This document shows positions 22,146 through 33,114 of a stretch of DNA of 64,000 bases, in pieces. The stretch covers positions 92,108,311 through 92,172,310 of the forward strand of contig OY282560.1 of NCBI GenBank assembly GCA_958295665.1. Direction: 5' to 3'. The DNA is from Tipula vernalis. Lineage: Eukaryota; Arthropoda; Insecta; Diptera; Tipulidae. The notes beneath the pieces are model-generated. The model was given only the letters and a program-made list of their open reading frames with translations. It searched no databases and was not told where the DNA came from. The translations under genes were made by a program, and so were the position numbers. Each line of letters begins with the position of its first letter. Positions within the stretch are counted from its first letter, which is position 1.

Positions 22146-22625
22146 AAAAAAATTGAGGTGTGGCCAACACACGACTTTCTTTTACGAACAGAGAATTTTG
22201 AGAAATTTTATTTTTTTCTTAATTTTTTTTTTAATTTTTTATTTTTTTTATTTTAATTTGTTTTTAATTTTTGGAAACATTTTGTATTAAGTAGTTTTTT
22301 GTAAACCTTATATTATTTAAGATATTTGCAAAACAAATTTCCTGGACCAAGGGAGTGGCCACTTCCGGTTAGCCGATTTAGAGTAAAAAACACTGGGACC
22401 TCCCAATTTATCAAAAAAGCTTAAATCTGAAGTTTCAGTTCGATTGATTAAACCATATGGGCTGTAGAGAGGACACAGTCCGACTGACAGACTGACAGAC
22501 AGACACCATTTCGAACCCACTTTTTCGGACTCAGGTGACTTCAAAACAAATAAATCTATAAAAATCTCAAGGTTCAAAATTTTCATGATTTCTATACTTT
22601 ATTTTACTAGAGTAAAAGAAAGTAA
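22146..22625 (+). repeat. Family A repeat, copy 2 (short minisatellite)
   Basis: Same start (TTGAGGTGTGGCCAACAC) and end (TTTTACTAGAGTAAAAGAAAG) as copy 1, but only two CTGACAGA units at about 22486-22504. It inserted in codons of the Myb/SANT-like gene and borders the satellite array. Confidence 0.85.
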
Positions 22626-25600
22626 AAAACCCTAATCCATACGTAATCGTTTAGTAAAAGTTCTGCAAAATTATTTTTTGGAAATCGCACTCAACTCCCA
22701 AGGGCCAATATCGGCCATTGCCAACAATGATGACAAAGGTTTGGCTAGCACATAGAATAGGTCCCTCAAATACCTAGTTAGAAAACCCTAATTTATAAGA
22801 ATCGTTCGTTTAGTAAAACTTCTGCAAAAATATTTTTTGGAAATCGCACTCAACTCACAAGGGCCAATATCGGCAATTGCCAACAATGATGACAAAGGTT
22901 TCGCTAGCACATGGAATAGGTCCCTTCATTACCTAGTTAAAAAACCCTAATCCATACGGATGGTTCGGTTAGTAAAAGTTCTGCAAAATTATATTTTGGA
23001 AATCGCACTCAACTCCCAAGAGCCAATATCGGCCATTGCCAACAATGATGACAAAGGTTTCGCTAGCACATAGAATAGGCCCCTTAATTACCTAGTTAGA
23101 AAACCCTAATTTATAAGAATCGCTCGTTTAGTAAAACTTCTGCAAAAATATTTTTTGGAAATCGCACTCAACTCACAAGGGCCAATATCGGCAATTGCCA
23201 ACAATGATGACAAAGGTTTCGCTAGCACATGGAATAGGTCCCTTCATTACCTAGTTAAAAAACCCTAATCCATACGGATCGTTCAGTTAGTAAAAGTTCT
23301 GCAAAATCATATTTTGGAAATCGCACTCAACTCCCAAGAGCCAATATCGGCCATTGCCAACAATGATGACAAAGGTTTCGCTAGCACATAGAATAGGCCC
23401 CTTAATTACCTAGTTAGAAAACCCTAATTTATAAGAATCGTTCGTTTAGTAAAAGGGCCAATATCGGCCATTGCCAACAATGATGACAAAGGTTTGGCTA
23501 GCACATAGAATAGGTCCCTCAAATACCTAGTTAAAAAATCCTAATCCATACGAATCGTTCGTTTAATAAAAGTTCTACGAAATTATTTTTTGGAAATCGC
23601 ACTCAACAATGATGACAAAGGTTTCGCTAGCACATAGAATAGGTCCCTCAAATACCTAGTTAAAAAATCCTAATCCATACGGATCGTTCGTTTAATAAAA
23701 GTTCTACGAAATTATTTTTTGGAAATCGCACTCAACAATGATGATTAAGATTTCGCTAGCACATGGAATAGGTCCCTCAAAGTTCTGCAAAATTATATTT
23801 TGGAAATCGCACTCAACTCCTAAGGGCCAATATCGGCCATTGCCAACAATGATGACAAAGGTTTCGCTAGCACATAGAATAGGCCCCTTAATTACCTAGT
23901 TAGAAAACCCTAATTTATAAGAATCGCTCGTTTAGTAAAACTTCTGCAAAAATATTTTTTGGAAATCGCACTCAACTCACAAGGGCCAATATCGGCAATT
24001 GCCAACAATGATGACAAAGGTTTCGCTAGCACATGGAATAGGTCCCTTCATTACCTAGTTAAAAAACCCTAATCCATACGGATCGTTCAGTTAGTAAAAG
24101 TTCTGCAAAATCATATTTTGGAAATCGCACTCAACTCCCAAGAGCCAATATCGGCCATTGCCAACAATGATGACAAAGGTTTCGCTAGCACATAGAATAG
24201 GCCCCTTAATTACCTAGTTAGAAAACCCTAATTTATAAGAATCGTTCGTTTAGTAAAAGGGCCAATATCGGCCATTGCCAACAATGATGACAAAGGTTTG
24301 GCTAGCACATAGAATAGGTCCCTCAAATACCTAGTTAAAAAATCCTAATCCATACGAATCGTTCGTTTAATAAAAGTTCTACGAAATTATTTTTTGGAAA
24401 TCGCACTCAACAATGATGACAAAGGTTTCGCTAGCACATAGAATAGGTCCCTCAAATACCTAGTTAAAAAATCCTAATCCATACGGATCGTTCGTTTAAT
24501 AAAAGTTCTACGAAATTATTTTTTGGAAATCGCACTCAACAATGATGATTAAGATTTCGCTAGCACATGGAATAGGTCCCTCAAAGTTCTGCAAAATTAT
24601 ATTTTGGAAATCGCACTCAACTCCTAAGGGCCAATATCGGCCATTGCCAACAATGATGACAAAGGTTTCGCTAGCACATAGAATAGGCCCCTTAATTACC
24701 TAGTTAGAAAACCCTAATTTATAAGAATCGCTCGTTTAGTAAAACTTCTGCAAAAATATTTTTTGGAAATCGCACTCAACTCACAAGGGCCAATATCGGC
24801 AATTGCCAACAATGATGACAAAGGTTTCGCTAGCACATGGAATAGGTCCCTTCATTACCTAGTTAAAAAACCCTAATCCATACGGATCGTTCAGTTAGTA
24901 AAAGTTCTGCAAAATCATATTTTGGAAATCGCACTCAACTCCCAAGAGCCAATATCGGCCATTGCCAACAATGATGACAAAGGTTTCGCTAGCACATAGA
25001 ATAGGCCCCTTAATTACCTAGTTAGAAAACCCTAATTTATAAGAATCGTTCGTTTAGTAAAAGGGCCAATATCGGCCATTGCCAACAATGATGACAAAGG
25101 TTTGGCTAGCACATAGAATAGTTTTAAGAATAGTTAAAAAATCCTAATCCATACGAATCGTTCGTTTAATAAAAGTTCTACGAAATTATTTTTTGGAAAT
25201 CGCACTCAACAATGATGATAAAGATTTCGCTAGCACATGGAATAGGTCCCTTCATTACCTAGTTAAAAAACCCTAATCTATACGAATTGTTCGTTTAATA
25301 AAAGTTCTACGAAATTATTTTTTGGAAATCGCACTCAACAATGATGACAAAGGTTTGGCTAGCACATAGAATAGGTCCCTCAAATACCTAGTTAGAAAAC
25401 CCTAATTTATAAGAATCGTTCGTTTAGTAAAAGTTCTGCAAAAATATTTTTTGGAAATCGCACTCAACTCCCAAGGGCCAATATCGGCAATTGCCAACAA
25501 TGATGACAAAGGTTTGGCTAGCACATAGAATAGGTCCCTTCATTACCTAGTTAAAAAACCCTAATCCATACGGATCGTTCGGTTAGTAAAAGTTCTGCAA

Positions 25601-25875
25601 AATTATATTTTGGAAATCGCACTCAACTCCCAAGAGCCAATATCGGCCATTGCCAACAATGATGACAAAGGTTTCGCTAGCACATAGAATAGGCCCCTTA
25701 ATTACCTAGTTAGAAAACCCTCATTTATAAGAATCGTTCGTTTAGTAAAAGTTCTGCAAAATTATTTTTTGGAAATCGCACTCAACTCCCAAGGGCCAAT
25801 ATCGGCCATTGCCAACAATGATGATAACAGTTTGGCTAGCACATAGAATAGGTCCCTCAAATACCTAGTTAAAAA
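22626..25875. repeat. Satellite array, ~157-bp unit with 804-bp higher-order repeat
   Basis: About 20 complete or shortened units, each with AAACCCTAAT, TTTTTTGGAAATCGCACTCAA, GGGCCAATATCGGC.ATTGCC, AACAATGATGACAAAGG and GCTAGCACAT.GAATAGG. Two unit types (CCATACGGATCG and TTATAAGAATCG) alternate. Landmarks repeat at exactly 804 bp: CCCTTAATTA at 23081, 23885 and 24689, and ATGATTAAGA at 23741 and 24545. This shows a higher-order unit present about 2.5 times. Shortened units (lacking the GGGCCAATATCGG block) recur inside each higher-order copy. No open frame. Confidence 0.92.
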
Positions 25876-25876
25876 A

Positions 25877-26416
25877 TGGAGGTGTGGCCAACATACGACT
25901 TTGTTTTATGAACAGAGAATTTTGAGAAATTTTATTTTTTTTTTTTATTTTTTTTTTTTTTAATTTTTAATTTTTTATTTTTATTTGTTTTTAATTTATG
26001 GAAACATTTTGAATTAAGAATTTTTTTATAAACCTTATACTTTTTAAGATATTTGCAAAATAAATTTTCTGGACCAAGGGAGTGGCCACTTCCGGTTAGC
26101 CGATTTGGAGTAAAATTCACTGGGACCTCCCCATTTATCATTAAAGCTTAAATCTGAAGTTTCAGTTCGATTGGTTAAACCATCTGGGCTGTAGAGAGGA
26201 CACAGACAGACTGACAGACTGACAGACTGACAGACTGACAGACTGACAGACTGACAGACTGACAGACTGACAGACTGACAGACAGACAGACAGACACCAT
26301 TTCGAAACCCACTTTTTCGGACTCAGGGGACCTTAAAACAAATAAATCTCTAAAAATCTCAAGGTCCAAAATTTTCATGATTACTATACTTTATTTTACT
26401 AGAGTAAAAGAAAGTA
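25877..26416 (+). repeat. Family A repeat, copy 3
   Basis: Starts GGAGGTGTGGCCAACA and ends TTTTACTAGAGTAAAAGAAAG, in the same orientation as copy 2, with about 11 CTGACAGA units (26204-26296). Together with copy 2 it encloses the satellite array as direct repeats. Confidence 0.85.
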
Positions 26417-26883
26417 AAAAGAGTGTTTCGCTGAAAGAGCTAAAAAGGAAACACAACTAATGAAAAAAATTTACAAAATGAAAACAGATGTAAGAAATAA
26501 ATCCGACATAAATAAAACGGGTAGCAAAAAAATTATTTTAAAATCATGGGAGCAGGAATTTCTGGATATTTTACAGACTAATGATAACCCAACATTCACA
26601 AAAATATCAGGAGTGATTTCAGCTGGATTTTCAAATGACGATGAAATACATGTGAATGCAGAAGAAAATAGTTCTGCTCAACATATTTCTGTACCAGAAA
26701 CAGCATCAGTGCCATGCTATAAAAATCAATTGCCATCAAAAATTAAGCTGCCAGAAACTGAAGAAACAAGAAACCTGTCAACAAGCCAAGTCCAAAAATT
26801 AGTATTGTTGGAACAGCTTTCTCTTATATGAAATGAATGTTCTAAAATTCAATGAATATTAACTGTTTTATTTATAATATTTT

Positions 26884-27680
26884 ACTTTCTTTTACTCTAG
26901 TAAAATAAAGTATAGTAATCATGAAAATTTTGGACCTTGAGATTTTTAGAGATTTATTTGTTTTGAAGTCCCCTGAGTCCGAAAAAGTGGGTTTCGAAAT
27001 GGTGTCTGTCTGTCAGTCTGTCAGTCTGTCAGTCTGTCAGTCTGTCAGTCTGTCAGTCTGTCAGTCTGTCAGTCTGTCAGTCTGTCAGTCTGTCAGTCTG
27101 TCAGTCTGTCAGTCTGTCAGTCTGTCAGTCTGTCAGTCTGTCAGTCTGTCAGTCTGTCAGTCTGTCAGTCTGTCAGTCTGTCAGTCTGTCAGTCTGTCAG
27201 TCTGTCAGTCTGTCAGTCTGTCAGTCTGTCAGTCTGTCAGTCTGTCAGTCTGTCAGTCTGTCAGTCTGTCAGTCTGTCAGTCTGTCAGTCTGTCAGTCTG
27301 TCAGTCCGTCAGTCTGTCAGTCTGTCAGTCTGTCAGTCTGTCTGTGTCCTCTCTACAGCCCAGATGATTTAACCAATCGAACTGAAACTTCAGATTTAAG
27401 CTTTTTTGATAAATTGGGAGGTCCCAGTGAATTTTACTATAAATCGCCTAACCGGAAGTGGCCACTCCCTTGGTCCAGAAAATTTATTTTGCAAATATCT
27501 TAAAAAGTATTAGGTTTACAAAAAACTATTTAATACAAAATGTTTCCAAAAATTAAAAACAAATAAAAATAAAAAATTAAAAATTAAAAAAAAAAATGTA
27601 AAAATTTAAAAATTAAAAAAAAAAATTTCTCAAAATTCTCTGTTCGTAAAAGAAAGTCGTATGTTGGCCACACCTCCATT
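26884..27680 (-). repeat. Family A repeat, copy 4, inverted, longest minisatellite
   Basis: Read on the - strand it matches copies 1-3 end to end. The TCTGTCAG array (27004-27346) has about 42 units, with one C variant at 27307. It lies between the Myb-like gene and the transposase of the Harbinger element. The apparent open frames through the array (SVCQSVSL repeats) are by-products of an 8-bp period, not a gene. Confidence 0.88.
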
Positions 27681-28107
27681 TTTTTTATTATAACACAAAT
27701 AATGAATGAATTATAAAACAAAGATATTTATTAATAATATAATTAATATTTTTTTAAATATTAATTATTAATTATGAGTTCCTTTATTTGATTTCTGCGT
27801 TCTTGTCCTTTAGTTCTTGTTGCTGTTGGGTTATTTGCATTCGCTTCATCATTATATGTAATTTCTTCGACTGTATCATTTTTAATTTCATCAAAATCGT
27901 CAGCGTCATCCAAATATTTTGCAATGTTATGCAAAATGAAGCAACATAAAATTATTCTTGGTACATTATGAAGTGCAACTCGAACTTTATAGTGTAAGAT
28001 CGGCTTAATTATTACTCTTTCTTTTGTAAATAATCGATTGAATCCTATATCACCGACATCGCTTCAATTTTTAAATGGAACCATTAACCATTTACTAGTA
28101 CCGTATC

Positions 28108-29218
28108 CAGGGCTGCGGAGTCCGAGCAAAAATGTTCGGCTCCGGCTCCAACTCCGGCTCCAGCTCCGACTCACATGTTTGAAATTTGTCAGGTTCAGTA
28201 AATCCATGTTAACCCTTATGTCTATTATGGGTTACCCGGGTAACCTTTTCGATTTTAATCGATAAAATTTCTATTTTATCAATGGAATTTTGGCTCTAGG
28301 GCCTAGGAGTGCCAAATTCATTTAATTGTAACAGTTACATTTTTATGTGATTTTCGAATAAATCTGATAAGGTTACTGGGTAACCCTTAATTGATTAACA
28401 TAAGAAAAAAGATGCATAGACATAAGGGTTAATTCTTCTTGATGTTTTTGTTTTCAATTTTTTGTTTGGTTTAACATCAGTAATTTCCGTAAAATGTGAT
28501 GACAAAATACTTAATTAGATTTGCGCGCTTAACCCAAATTTCTCGACTTCTCGACTTTCTAGACGTATCTCGACTTAAATTTCGCGAGATTTCGAGAGTT
28601 AAGCGGGGTACCGGCTGCTGAAGTGAAATGAAATTTCTCATATAAAAATGACACAAGCGAAAACGAAAATGAAAATTTCACCGCTGAATTTCATTTTGTG
28701 GTGCACAGTTTAGCTATCAAAATGGGAGTTTTCATATCAGAATACAGATGTATCTATTTTATCTCTATACATATTTTTCACTTCATTTTCATCTTCCTGG
28801 ACGATAAATGTGAAGATAAATTTTGACAATTTCATTTGAATTTTTGCGTTTTGTGGATCGAAGTGAATTTTATTGTATAAAATACGTTGTCAGACATAAC
28901 ATGGAGTTGTACGCGCTAAAATATTTACGAAGCTCGTCAAACTAAATTTTCACGTCAGATTTATCTTCCTATATTTTTGGAGACCAGTGAAAATTTCATT
29001 TCACTTGAACAGCGTACTAGGCTTTAAAAAAGACGAAGATTTTTTGAGAAGAAACCCAAACTTTGGCTAGTCCTATTTGAACTGCGCTAATGCATATATA
29101 AATAATTGGACTACGTAAGCAAAAAAAATCCGCAGCCGGCTCCTTTAAAAATACGAAAATAAACATAAACTCCGCGGCTCCGGCTCCGGCTCCGACTCCA
29201 CAGCCCTCATCGCCAAGT
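28108..29218. mobile_element. Non-autonomous hAT-like element, copy 1
   Basis: The ends are CAGGGCTGCGGAGTC and (reverse complement) AGGGCTGTGGAGTCGGAG. Subterminal GGCTCCGGCTCCGACTCC tandem motifs are present on both sides. The interior matches copy 2 (57393-59353) in many blocks. The host gene (LLGDEG | YGTSKW) is cut exactly here. The 8-bp flanks do not match, so the insertion site has changed since. No transposase is encoded. Confidence 0.78.
28214..28428. mobile_element. 215-bp piggyBac MITE
   Basis: Left end CCCTTATGTCTAT and right end ATAGACATAAGGG are perfect 13-bp inverted repeats. TTAA lies on each side (28210-28213, 28429-28432). A nearly empty TTAA site is present at the same place in hAT-like copy 2 (about 57825). 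The MITE also contains an inner palindrome GGTTACCCGGGTAACC. Confidence 0.93.
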
Positions 29219-30045
29219 AAAACAGCATTAGTGGTAATGCTATTCATAAAAACAAATAATGACGAATTTCGTAAAATTCTACTGTCGTGAATATTTAAAG
29301 TGGCGTTGCCTTTTCTAATAATATATTCATCGCCGAATTGGTCAGGTTTAGTAATTTTAACGTGTGTATAATCAATAACACCGATTGCATATGGAAAATT
29401 AAATTTGGTTAACCACAACTCTTTTACCACATTGATTTCCCTTACCGTTTTAGGAAACTTTATCCATACGTTCGATTTATTTAAAGTATTGTTTGTAACT
29501 TCTTTAATAATACGACAAACTGTACTTTGATGCACACCTATGTACGTTTTCACCAACACTATTTTGAAAGCCAGGGTCAGACACGTAACGAAGAAAAATT
29601 CGTATTTTGTCAGCAGGGCTAACTGCACCACCTCTATTTTCAGACAAATCACCAATAAAATAATGAGCTAACCACTTTTATTTTTATTAAACCGATATAA
29701 TTGTTTACATGATTTCTCATCTAAATTTGTACGTTCTTTATAAATTTTTTTTTGGTTTAATATAATGCAGCCATACGTATGATCATATCGGCGAATTATT
29801 AATCACTAAACTGATTTCAAGCTGCAAAATAGCAGAATGAAATATTTCTAGTGTTTACTTCTAAATTTTAGCAAATGCTAGTGTTTATACATATCAAATA
29901 AAGCAGAAGCTTAAAAAATTTTCCAAATTCTAGCAAATGCTAATAATGTATGACGAAAAGATATAAGCAGAAGCGATTGCTTGGATTTTATACTTATAAT
30001 TTCAAGAAAACAGCAAATGCTAATTTTTACGCATTTGTTGGTCTT

Positions 30046-30500
30046 GGCCGGTTTTGGTGAAGCGCTTTGAGGTGCATTAGATGGTCGCCCAACATTTTTT
30101 CTTCGCTGACTGAGTGATTTAGCCACTTCAGTCCGAAATGTTGGAAGCTTAATTTTTTGGGTTGATTTAGGTTTAGTCTCTGGTACAGAATGTAGGCGTT
30201 TTACCATTGCTACGTCGATTAAGTGAAAAAAAATACTGTTCGACCATTTACGGGTTTCCATGCATATATGGTAGCGGCCTAATAGTCCATCCATCAAATC
30301 GACACCCCCCCTCCCCCCATATGCCGGTAGTACTCCTTAATTAAGTACGGACAATCAATTTCATTCTGTTGTTTTTCCTTTTTATATCATCGGGTTACTT
30401 TCTGTGGTGCCAACAAACATATGTTGACAGAAACCGTACGGTTTTTGTGTCTTATCACAAAACTGACAAAATGTCGACTCCATAAGCATTTCCGACTTAA
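30046..30500 (-). pseudogene. piggyBac transposase, C-terminal piece
   Basis: On the - strand: ESNPMI/KEYYRHMGG, then after a G-run disturbance (about 30305-30318) VDLMDGLLGRYHI, RKWSNSIFFHLIDVAMV and FRTEVAKSL, followed by KNVGRPSNAPQS. These are the GGVDxxD and HLLD segments of piggyBac transposases. A TGA/TAA and G-run indels break the frame. The C-terminal cysteine domain is missing; the Harbinger end lies right there. Confidence 0.7.
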
Positions 30501-30654
30501 GGCGGCATCACACGACAGCTTACAATTCGGCACCTTGTTGAAGTTAGCCGATAGTTTTCAGCCGAAAGATATAAAATGTCGGTAATGCAGATAGTGTCTT
30601 GGCTATATCAGCCAAAAGTTACTAGCTGATATATTTCAACCGAAAAATATTTTA

Positions 30655-31212
30655 AATAACCTAAAAACTGGCATTTTCATGAAGTGATAATGCGACTGAA
30701 TAAAGGCCCATTTTGGTTTGTCACTGTTTACCAAAGGAATTATATTTTAAGTTTCATCAGAAAAGCCAAATTCAACCTTTAAAGTGTCATGTCTGGAAAG
30801 TATTTCAATTAGTGTACCTTACCAATAATTATCCCTAAAACTTAGGAATTTTTTTAATTTTATATGGGTTTATCATTCAAACGAATTTTCCTGAGCTCTC
30901 CACATGAACCTTGCTCTGATAATTTTTCTAGGGATAATTGTTGGTAACGCACACTAATTGAAATACTTTCCAGACATGACACTTTAAAGGTTAAATTTAT
31001 ATAAATTTTTTAATTTCATATTTAGCTTTTCTGATTAAACTTAAAGTATAATTCCTATGGAAAACAGTGACAAACCAAAATGAGCCTTTATTCAGTCGTA
31101 ATATCACTTCATGAAAATACCAGTTTCTAGGTTGTTTTGCTATTTTTTCATTTTATTTAAAATATAGTATTTTAAGTAAAATGAAAAAATAGCAAAACAA
31201 CCTAGAAACTGG
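30655..31212. mobile_element. Long foldback element with an extra third arm
   Basis: The left arm (30655-30838) and the reverse complement of the right arm (30928-31133) match over about 185 bp with roughly 85-90% identity by eye, including CATTTTCATGAAGTGAT and AAAGTGTCATGTCTGGAAAG. An additional perfect hairpin of about 40-bp arms (31120-31212) repeats the outermost part (CCAGTTTCTAGGTTGTTTTG and complement). It lies between the two piggyBac pieces. Confidence 0.85.
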
Positions 31213-31925
31213 TGGTATATTGACGCAGAATAGGGTGGCATTGGCACTGAACCGAAGGTTTCATTAAAATGTGTTAAGCGGTCAAACCCTGAACAACCAC
31301 AAAAATTTACGCATGTCATTAGAATCAACTGTAAATTTCGTTCCGATATTCTTTTGATGCGTGTACAAATTAGATTGTTCTGTTTTGTGCCTAATAAGTT
31401 CATCGTTTACCAAATATCTGAAGCACCGATAAGAGGTTTTAATTTCCTTTAACTTTGATGGTAATTGTTGGTCTACTCGAAATATAATATCGCTGATATG
31501 TAACCTTAAGTTTGGTTTTTTCCAAATTATAGTTTTGAATTTACGGCTGTCGTCTTTTATATTCATAACAGCTCCAGAAAATATAGATGCTATGGAAATA
31601 CTACTTTGGTTCGTTTGTTTCTTCTATCAATTCTTGCTATCGGATTCGCTTTCTTCGACCAATCTTTTATTAAGTGCACCCGCACACGTATGTTCACTAT
31701 GAGTAGGCGTTGATGGTTCATTTTCAGAAGGTTCGTATGCCTCTCTCAATGCATATATACTGACATCAGTCGTAGCATGTCGTCTTCAGCACTAAACGAA
31801 GTATTTGTCGACGGAATTTAATCTTCATCGTCAGTGGTTTTTATATCGGATGGTATACAAGTGATAAGTTCTTCGATTTCCTCATCAGTCATTTCTGAAA
31901 TTTTGTAAGCTTGTCGAGACGCCAT
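31213..31925 (-). pseudogene. piggyBac transposase, N-terminal piece
   Basis: On the - strand it begins MASRQAYKISEMTDEEIEEL (from 31923), which is the acidic piggyBac N-terminus, with a TAA after about 35 codons. Further on (31566-31282) the frame carries YLVNDELIRHKTEQSNLY and DSNDMRKFLWLF, the typical start of the DDE_Tnp_1_7 domain. The catalytic middle part is missing where the foldback element lies. Confidence 0.7.
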
Positions 31926-32079
31926 AACGCCATTTGTTTTTACACACACATACAAACAGACAATACAATATTTACCCGAAGTTTCACCAAAAATTTCTTC
32001 AGAAAAACGTATAAATATAAATGCAAATGTTCATTGTAATTCACACGTCCGCCTATAGGCGGGTATTACAAAATTCATC

Positions 32080-32420
32080 ACCAATTCACCATAGATATCG
32101 TTTTGTTGAGCTTAGCCTTAACTTGCTAAGTAGCATTTTACTTAGTAGCATATTAGTGACATTAAGTTACTTGACAAACAAAGACACATTTTCGAAACTT
32201 TTCAAAAAAAATTCTAGATTTATACAGGCTTTCCGAAATTATTTATTAATATCCCAATTTTTCGGTATTATTGAAGTTGAGTTCGAGATCAATCGAGATT
32301 CACATAATATAGAGATTATTCGAATTTTTCTGAGCTAATCGAGATTGTTCCGCGGTTTATTCTAGATTTCTTAAGTTTTTAGATATTTCTAGGATTATTC
32401 GAGATTTTGAAAGATTTTCA
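32080..32420 (+). repeat. Dispersed repeat family B, copy 2
   Basis: Matches the reverse complement of 16150-16470 (GAGCTTAGCCTTAACTTGCT, AGTTACTTGAC, CTTTCCGAAATTATT). It continues in TTCGAGATT-type words. No coding capacity. Confidence 0.65.
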
Positions 32421-33114
32421 AATTTATTCGAATTCTGTAAGGTAATGTTCTGCGCTTAGCTTTGAGTTGTAAGAACTTGTAGATTTAAAAAATTTTCTAG
32501 ATTAGGCCAAGAATGTCCAGGTTACTTACGTTTTACATGGCGGTGATTAGCATGTATAGGATTTCTTTGGTTTTACATACGGATAATTCGATTTTAAAAA
32601 CTTTCCAAAATATTCAAGATATTCGAAATTATACTCAGAATGTGAGATGCTTTATCGATATATTTAAAAATCGTCATAGGATTGAGTTGCAAGATGTTTC
32701 GTTTCATTTGAGGTCATTGAAATGAATCACGTTTTGTTTCGTCTACTCCCGAAATCAGATACTTTTAATTAATGCGAGACTTGACAAAAGGAAGAAAAAA
32801 GTTTGTAACTAAAAGCTTTACTTGTTCATAGGTACAAAAAGCATTTTTAGGTGCCCAAACAAAATTTTGCGGGGGCCCGAAATTTGTAGTTATGCCATTG
32901 GAAACAACAATGCCTGTTTTATAACCAAAATTCATTTACAAAACCAAAATTACAAAAAATTCCCGTTTTCAAATATTAAATCCCACCTTGAAGACTGATG
33001 ATTCTTAATTGGTAAAATATTGGATTAACAAATAACTAATTGTATACATACATTGCAATCTTTCTTTAAGAACTCAATGGAAAAACGTATATGGTTTTGT
33101 GCGTTTTGAGTATT
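32421..33114. other. AT-rich non-coding sequence
   Basis: No recognisable gene; short open frames lack known motifs. It ends at GTATT (33110-33114), the target duplication of the next element. Confidence 0.55.

Larger units (their letters stand above)
22051..26831 (+). pseudogene. Harbinger Myb/SANT-like gene, split by a 4.3-kb insertion
   Basis: The first piece, 22051-22145, encodes MSEKECNKMMFIKMISDRK to LPEVKIK. The frame resumes at about 26419 with KKECFAERAKK and continues through KKIYKMKTDVRNKSDINKT and WEQEFLDILQTNDNP to a stop at 26829-26831. This is the layout of the Myb-like DNA-binding partner protein of Harbinger elements (trihelix/MADF-like N-terminus, then an acidic tail). In active elements it helps bring the transposase to the nucleus and to the ends. 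Here codons are separated by two family A copies and a satellite array, so no product is possible without removing them. Confidence 0.6.
27765..29740 (-). pseudogene. PIF/Harbinger transposase, split and frameshifted
   Basis: Read on the - strand: the N-terminal part (about 29740-29550) shows ERTNLDEKSCKQLYRF, SPADKIRIFLRYVSD and then GVHQSTVCRIIKEV. The catalytic part has YAIGVIDYTHVKI (first D), NSITTNAVLLGDEG (second D) and, after the hAT insertion, GYGTSKWLMVPFKN and LHNIAKYLDDADDF (about 28110-27880). These are HARBI1-type DDE motifs. There is a stop or shift near 29670, a shift near 29540 and another after the KWLMVPF segment, besides the 1.1-kb insertion at 28108-29218. The N-terminal helix-turn-helix region is recognisable. 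No function is left. Confidence 0.82.
21645..30045. mobile_element. PIF/Harbinger transposon with nested insertions
   Basis: The left end reads GGGCCGAATGCATAAAAAAT; the reverse complement of the right end reads ACAAATGCGTAAAAATTAGC. The two align over about 25 bp with a few mismatches and continue with shared TTGCT and AAGCAAT motifs inside. Between them lie the two genes expected of a Harbinger element in convergent order: a Myb/SANT-like gene (+) and a DDE transposase (-). Most of the 8.4 kb is later insertion. The exact right boundary and the 3-bp duplication are not certain. Confidence 0.65.

Noticed and set aside
22626..22800. Telomere-like AAACCCTAA motifs
   Set aside because: The word occurs once per satellite unit and is not tandem itself.
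22626..25875. CRISPR-like array
   Set aside because: Units are ~157 bp with no short unique spacers; this is a eukaryotic satellite with a higher-order period.
26921..27367. Repetitive SVCQSVSL protein
   Set aside because: The frame is open only because an 8-bp unit without stops is repeated. It lies in a non-coding repeat, and similar frames appear in the other copies.
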